Source: an uncultured Coriobacteriaceae bacterium | GTDB lineage: Bacteria > Actinomycetota > Coriobacteriia > Coriobacteriales > Atopobiaceae | Length of the DNA stretch: 8,669 bases | Direction of reading: 5' to 3' | Assembly (NCBI GenBank): GCA_900544655.1 | Contig: UQWE01000056.1 | Coordinates: 1-8,669, forward strand | Part shown: piece after piece, positions 5,461-8,669 of the stretch | How positions within the stretch are numbered: the first letter of the stretch is position 1 | Layout of the letters: each line of letters opens with the position of its first letter | Position numbers and translations under genes: made by a program | Notes under the pieces: generated by a model | What the model was told of the DNA's origin: nothing | Seen by the model: the letters and a program-made list of their open reading frames with translations, nothing else | The model's database searches: none

Positions 5461-6360
5461 CTACGCGTTGGCGCGGGGATGGGCTCCCAGATAGACTTCA
5501 CGGATGTGGCTGCGATCAAGATGCGTGTAGAGCTGAGTGGTCGAGATGTCGGCATGGCCGAGGAGTTCCTGGACGATGCGCAGGCCCGCCCCTCCCTCGA
5601 GCATGTGGGTGGCAAAGCTGTGACGAAGCGTATGCGGATGCAGCCCCTCGATGCCCACGATGCCGCCGGCCCTCGCCACAAGCGAGTGCACGCTCTGGCG
5701 CGAGAGTCGACGACCGCGGTTGTTGAGGAACACGGCGGGCGTCGACACTCGCAGGTTCACGAGCTGCGGGCGCCAATTCTCGAGATAGTCGCCAAGAACC
5801 TCCGCGGCCGTGCCCACGATGGGCACGATACGCTCCTTGTCGCCCTTACCCACGACGCGCAGAACCTGCTCGTCGAGAAGGACGCGGCGCAGGTCAAGGC
5901 CGCAAAGCTCAGAGACGCGCAGTCCGCAGCCGTAGAGGACCTCGACGATCGCATGGTCACGCTGCCCCGCCGGGGTCTCCGGGAAGGGCTGGTCGAGAAG
6001 GGAGGCGGCCTGGTCACGGCTGATAACGTCTGGCAGGCGGTCAGGCTTCTTGGGAAGCGGCAGATCGGCAGCGGGGTGAGCCGCGGTTATACGCTCGGAC
6101 ACCATGAAACGGTGGAAACCCTTGATGGCTGACACCGCACGCTCGACACTCGAGATGGCAAGGCCACTCTCGCGTAGGTGCTGAATGTGGGCCTCGATAC
6201 GATCACGGGTGATCTGGTCAGGCAGGGTAACGCCCTCGTGCTTGAGGCCCGCGATGTAGTTGCGCAGGTCTCGGCCATAGGCCAAGACGGTGTTGCGCGA
6301 ACAGCCGCGCTCGACCGAGACGTAGTTGAGGTACTCCCTGAGAGCTCGAGACAGATCCAA
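5461..6360 (-). CDS. xerD: Site-specific tyrosine recombinase, XerD type
   Basis: XerC/XerD recombinases act at the dif site near the terminus to resolve chromosome dimers at division. This 299-residue protein has the SAM-like core-binding domain (about 1-90) and a catalytic domain with the full active site: R148 in GCGLRVSEL, K172 in VGKGDKER, H243 and R246 in HPHTLRH, H269 in LLGHADIST and the nucleophile Y278 in QLYTH. It ends HPRA, as many XerC/D proteins do. The start is TTG: an in-frame stop lies three codons upstream, and AAGGA is 9 nt before it. XerD rather than XerC is preferred because pyrG lies nearby, as pyrG and xerD do in Mycobacterium; sequence alone does not separate the two firmly. 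A phage or integron integrase is unlikely given its standard length and lack of an extra DNA-binding arm. Confidence 0.9.
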   Translation of the reverse strand: MDLSRALREYLNYVSVERGCSRNTVLAYGRDLRNYIAGLKHEGVTLPDQITRDRIEAHIQHLRESGLAISSVERAVSAIKGFHRFMVSERITAAHPAADLPLPKKPDRLPDVISRDQAASLLDQPFPETPAGQRDHAIVEVLYGCGLRVSELCGLDLRRVLLDEQVLRVVGKGDKERIVPIVGTAAEVLGDYLENWRPQLVNLRVSTPAVFLNNRGRRLSRQSVHSLVARAGGIVGIEGLHPHTLRHSFATHMLEGGAGLRIVQELLGHADISTTQLYTHLDRSHIREVYLGAHPRANA

Positions 6361-6395
6361 CGTCGCTCATCCTTCAAACCAAATCGGACACGCCC

Positions 6396-6434
6396 GAAAA
6401 ACAACGGCCGCCCCACGCAAAAACGTGAGGCGAC
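6396..6434 (-). terminator. Intrinsic terminator or attenuator between pyrG and xerD
   Basis: On the minus strand GTCGCCTCACG and CGTGGGGCGGC form an 11-bp stem that includes two G-U pairs, around a TTTTTG loop, followed by CGTTGTTTTT. It ends only about 36 nt before the xerD TTG, leaving no room for a promoter in between. It would either end the pyrG transcript, about 216 nt past its stop, or act as an attenuator in the xerD leader. Confidence 0.7.
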
Positions 6435-6448
6435 CAAGATGGTAACAA

Positions 6449-6465
6449 GTAAACGAGGTGTTATG
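6449..6465 (-). repeat. Shared 17-bp repeat, copy 2
   Basis: This copy is identical to 4928-4944. Here it lies about 85 nt before the xerD start, just ahead of the terminator. GGTAA (6441-6445) and TTACC (6471-6475) flank it as inverted arms. On the minus strand it begins with CATAAC, which overlaps a candidate -10 element. Confidence 0.55.
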
Positions 6466-6490
6466 TCAGCTTACCAGCCCAGCGCGTCAA
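6460..6490 (-). promoter_or_regulatory. Weak candidate xerD promoter
   Basis: TTGACG (6485-6490) and CATAAC (6460-6465) are 19 bp apart, with TGA before the -10 as in extended -10 promoters. The spacer is longer than usual, so this is tentative. If real, the transcript would start within the shared 17-mer and meet the terminator before xerD. Confidence 0.3.
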
Positions 6491-6492
6491 AT

Positions 6493-6640
6493 CGCCAGAC
6501 GACGGGCACATCGCGGCGGTGTGGACGGAGGCCTGACGCCGTCAGACGGCGACCGCTCTCCGCCAGCGCGTAGAGGCCAGACACCCTATTCCCCGCCAGC
6601 GCGCGGAGGTCATGGGGCGTCAGGAAACCAGACACCGCCA
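6493..6640. repeat. Cluster of short direct and inverted repeats after pyrG
   Basis: CCGCCAGCGCG occurs at 6560-6570 and 6593-6603; CCAGACACC at 6577-6585 and 6628-6636, with the related CGCCAGAC at 6493-6500. CCTGACGCC (6532-6540) is the reverse complement of GGCGTCAGG (6616-6624). A 15-bp odd palindrome CGCCGTCAGACGGCG spans 6537-6551. No T-run follows any of these, so they are not clear terminators. The whole stretch from the pyrG stop to the terminator looks like a structured 3' untranslated region. Confidence 0.5.
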
Positions 6641-6649
6641 GGCGCTTCC

Positions 6650-8299
6650 CTACTCCCCCGCGTTAACTTCGTGGCGGTCGACGCCCTCGTGCTTGGCAAT
6701 CGCCGCACGAACGAACTCGCGGAACAGTGGCTGGGGACGAGTCGGACGGCTCTTGAACTCCGGGTGGAACTGAGCGGCTACGAACCACGGATGCACGTCC
6801 TCGGGAAGCTCGACCATCTCGACGAGGCGGTCATCCGGAGAGACGCCAGAGAAGGTGAGGCCGGCCTCGCGGAGCTTGTCGCGGTACGAGTTGTTGACCT
6901 CGAAGCGGTGACGGTGACGCTCGTAGATGAGCTCCTCGCCATACGCCTCTCGGGCAAGCGAGCCCTCGGCAACCTTGCACGGATAGGCACCCAGGCGCAT
7001 GGTGCCACCCTTGGACGTGACATCCTGCTGGTCAGGCATGATGTCAATCACGGGATACTCGCAGTCGGGGAGGAACTCGGTCGAGCTAGCGCCCGGCATG
7101 CCGACGACGTTGCGCGCATACTCGCAGACGGCCACCTGCATACCCAGGCAAATACCGAGGAACGGGACCTTCTTAGTACGAGCGCGGTGCGCCGCCAGGA
7201 TCTTGCCCTCGAGACCGCGGATGCCAAAGCCGCCCGGCACCAGAATGCCGTCGGCATCGCCGAGGACCTCCTCGACGTCATCCTCGCCGAGGTTCTCGCC
7301 GTCGATGAGGTCGATTTTGACGTGGCGGCCATAGTAGACACCGGAGTGGTGGAGCGCCTCGACGACGGAGAGGTAGGCATCGGGCAGCTGCGTGTACTTG
7401 CCCACCACGGCGATGCGCGTCGTGTCGGCCTTCGCGTTCGCCTCGTGCATGCGCGTCGTGAAGCCGTACCACTCGCTCATGTCGCACGTCCTGGGATCGA
7501 GGCCGAGCCTCTCGCAGACCTTCACGTCAAAGCCCTGGTCAGCGAGGTGCTTCGGCACGTCGTAGATGGAGGGGCAATCGGAGTTCTCGAAGACGCAATC
7601 CGCCTCGACGTCGCAGAAGCTCGCAATCTTGGCACGGATGGACTCGTCGACCTCGTGGTCGGAACGGCACATGATGAAGTCAGGCTGGATGCCCATGGAG
7701 CGAAGCTCGCGGACAGAGTGCTGCGTCGGCTTCGTCTTAACCTCGTGAGCAGCGGCGATGTAGGGCACGAGGCTCACATGGATGAGGCAGCAGTCAGCAG
7801 CGCCCTTCTCCTTGCGGAACTGGCGGATGGCCTCGACGAACGCCTGGCCCTCGATGTCGCCGATGGTGCCACCGAGCTCGGTGATCACAACATCGGCGCC
7901 ACTCTGCTCCTCGACGCGACGGAAGCGCTCCTTGATGGCATTGGTCACGTGCGGGATGACCTGGACGGTGCCGCCAAGGAAGTCGCCGCGCCTCTCGCGA
8001 GCGATGAGGCTCTGGTAAATAGCACCAGTAGTGAAGTTGGAGTTGCGCGTTAGGTTCTCGTCGATGAAACGCTCGTAGTGGCCGAGATCGAGGTCAGACT
8101 CGTAGCCGTCCTCGGTGACAAAGACCTCGCCGTGCTGGAAGGGGCTCATCGTGCCCGGATCGACGTTGAGGTAGGGATCTGCCTTCTGCATCATGACCTT
8201 GTAGCCACGAGCCTTAAGCAGGCGACCGAGCGAGGCGGCAGTGATGCCCTTGCCCAGCGAAGAGACAACGCCTCCGGTCACAAAGATGTGCTTTGTCAT
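6650..8299 (-). CDS. pyrG: CTP synthase (glutamine hydrolysing)
   Basis: PyrG makes CTP from UTP, ATP and glutamine, the last step of de novo pyrimidine nucleotide synthesis. At 549 residues it is full length. The N-terminal synthetase domain opens with IFVTGGVVSSLGKGITAASLG (5-25, with the P-loop at 14-19), then KADPYLNVDPGTM (39-51), GEVFVTEDG (57-65) and ELGGTIGDIE (141-150). The C-terminal glutamine amidotransferase domain (about 294-535) has PGGFG (355-359), the nucleophile C384 in LGICLG, and H512 and E514 in FHPEF, completing the triad. The ATG is preceded by GGGAGGA with a 7-nt spacer. It appears to be a single-gene unit, with a terminator upstream for another gene and one downstream before xerD. 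Confidence 0.98.
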   Translation of the reverse strand: MTKHIFVTGGVVSSLGKGITAASLGRLLKARGYKVMMQKADPYLNVDPGTMSPFQHGEVFVTEDGYESDLDLGHYERFIDENLTRNSNFTTGAIYQSLIARERRGDFLGGTVQVIPHVTNAIKERFRRVEEQSGADVVITELGGTIGDIEGQAFVEAIRQFRKEKGAADCCLIHVSLVPYIAAAHEVKTKPTQHSVRELRSMGIQPDFIMCRSDHEVDESIRAKIASFCDVEADCVFENSDCPSIYDVPKHLADQGFDVKVCERLGLDPRTCDMSEWYGFTTRMHEANAKADTTRIAVVGKYTQLPDAYLSVVEALHHSGVYYGRHVKIDLIDGENLGEDDVEEVLGDADGILVPGGFGIRGLEGKILAAHRARTKKVPFLGICLGMQVAVCEYARNVVGMPGASSTEFLPDCEYPVIDIMPDQQDVTSKGGTMRLGAYPCKVAEGSLAREAYGEELIYERHRHRFEVNNSYRDKLREAGLTFSGVSPDDRLVEMVELPEDVHPWFVAAQFHPEFKSRPTRPQPLFREFVRAAIAKHEGVDRHEVNAGE

Positions 8300-8310
8300 G
8301 CGATGATCCT

Positions 8311-8345
8311 CCCGTAAAAAGTGCCGACAAACACGTATCTACGGG
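8311..8345 (-). promoter_or_regulatory. Possible leader hairpin covering the pyrG Shine-Dalgarno
   Basis: CCCGTA and TACGGG (plus-strand 8311-8316 and 8340-8345) are perfect 6-bp arms with a 23-nt loop that itself holds a GTG/CAC pairing (8321-8334). On the transcript the downstream arm includes the first Gs of GGGAGGA, the pyrG ribosome binding site. It could limit translation; this is inference. Confidence 0.35.
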
Positions 8346-8364
8346 CTTTCATCCTAGCACCGGA

Positions 8365-8392
8365 AATATACCTAAATATCGACGAACTTCAC
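8365..8392 (-). promoter_or_regulatory. Candidate pyrG promoter
   Basis: TATATT (8365-8370) matches the -10 consensus at 5 of 6 positions; GTGAAG (8387-8392), 16 bp upstream, is a poor -35 (3 of 6). The surrounding stretch is the most AT-rich near the gene. A start near 8358 would give a leader of about 58 nt. The run of Gs that begins pyrG transcripts in some Firmicutes, and an attenuator, are not seen. Confidence 0.35.
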
Positions 8393-8528
8393 GTTAATAG
8401 AGATGCAACATGTCGCCACAGATTACATGCGCACCTCCCCCCATGCAACTATTGGCACCTTTAAACGGGGATTACATGCCATAGGGTCGCCAAAGATTCC
8501 GGACCATCGACACCCACTGCGGACGAAC

Positions 8529-8540
8529 ACGCTTAAGCGT
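8529..8540. repeat. Palindrome ACGCTTAAGCGT
   Basis: A perfect 12-bp palindrome. Overlapping it, CGGACG (8520-8525) and CGTCCG (8538-8543) form 6-bp arms. A second small inverted repeat, ATGCC-AA-GGCAT, follows at 8548-8559. These may be operator sites; no regulator can be named. Confidence 0.35.
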
Positions 8541-8575
8541 CCGATACATGCCAAGGCATCATCGCGGATCAGACG

Positions 8576-8609
8576 AAAAGGCGGCGCCGGCACGATAACC
8601 GACGCCGCC
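8576..8609 (-). terminator. Intrinsic terminator of an upstream gene
   Basis: On the minus strand GGCGGCGTCGG and CCGGCGCCGCC form an 11-bp stem with one G-U pair around an 8-nt loop, followed at once by TTTT. The plus-strand reading has a C-A mismatch and no T-run, so the direction is minus. It should end a gene lying beyond base 8614 and isolate pyrG from it. Confidence 0.7.
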
Positions 8610-8669
8610 CGAATCACACGGCATTCGAAACTGAGGCAGTCGCCCGGCGAGGCGCCCGCCAGCGCCGCG

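Larger units (their letters stand above)
8346..8669. other. Noncoding region upstream of pyrG
   Basis: No credible gene. It contains an intrinsic terminator (8576-8609), palindromes, short direct repeats and the AT-rich probable promoter of pyrG. The last 50 or so bases (above 8614) may be the 3' end of a minus-strand gene, since one frame stops at 8614 immediately before the terminator, but the visible stretch is too short to name or to fix its frame. GATTACATGC occurs at 8421-8430 and 8470-8479, and GTCGCCA(C/A)AGATT at 8412-8424 and 8486-8498. Confidence 0.55.

Noticed and set aside
5206..6132. Plus-strand open frame of 308 codons across the inverted repeat and opposite xerD
   Set aside because: Most of it is antisense to xerD. 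The N-terminal part only reflects the inverted repeat arm, and the start has no ribosome binding site.
6458..8053. Long plus-strand open frame (531 codons) opposite pyrG
   Set aside because: Antisense shadow of pyrG with biased composition and no recognisable motif or suitable RBS.
8423..8617. Minus-strand 64-codon frame upstream of pyrG
   Set aside because: It runs straight through the intrinsic terminator at 8576-8609 and has no recognisable product.
1..8669. CRISPR array, prophage, defence or toxin-antitoxin system
   Set aside because: No regularly spaced repeats, no transposase, integrase of phage type, or effector genes. The recombinase is a standard chromosomal XerD-type protein.

Overview
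This is a GC-rich chromosomal window from what is most likely an actinobacterium of the class Coriobacteriia (Olsenella, Atopobium or Collinsella relatives). That placement is inferred from three things: the base composition and strong use of G/C-ending codons, the close pairing of pyrG with a XerD-type recombinase (also seen near each other in mycobacteria), and a Gram-positive style division and cell wall (dcw) cluster. No rRNA or other phylogenetic marker is present to prove it. Every convincing gene lies on the minus strand, so transcription runs from high to low coordinates.

Layout in the direction of transcription. 8669-8300 is noncoding: an intrinsic terminator for an unseen upstream gene, then short repeats, palindromes and a probable pyrG promoter and leader. 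8299-6650 is pyrG (CTP synthase). 6649-6361 is a repeat-bearing spacer that ends in an intrinsic terminator only about 36 nt before the next gene. 6360-5461 is a XerD-type tyrosine recombinase starting with TTG. 5460-4640 is an 821-bp gene-free region with a 144-bp imperfect inverted repeat, a 21-bp tandem duplication, a 17-bp sequence shared with the pyrG-xerD spacer, and the mraZ promoter with a 10-bp-phased repeat array. 4639-1 is the head of the dcw cluster: mraZ, rsmH, a 215-nt structured gap, an FtsL-like gene, ftsI, and the first 199 codons of murF, which runs off the window.

The dcw genes fit together. MraZ probably regulates the cluster, RsmH methylates 16S rRNA, FtsL and FtsI are inner-membrane parts of the division machine (FtsI crosslinks septal peptidoglycan), and MurF makes the UDP-MurNAc-pentapeptide precursor. 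murE, which sits between ftsI and murF in many bacteria, is absent here. XerD resolves chromosome dimers at division, and PyrG supplies CTP.

I found no mobile element with a transposase, no CRISPR array, no tRNA or rRNA, and no clear new multi-gene system. The points of interest are in the noncoding DNA: the large inverted repeat, the repeated 17-mer, the phased array at the mraZ promoter, and the hairpins between rsmH and ftsL.
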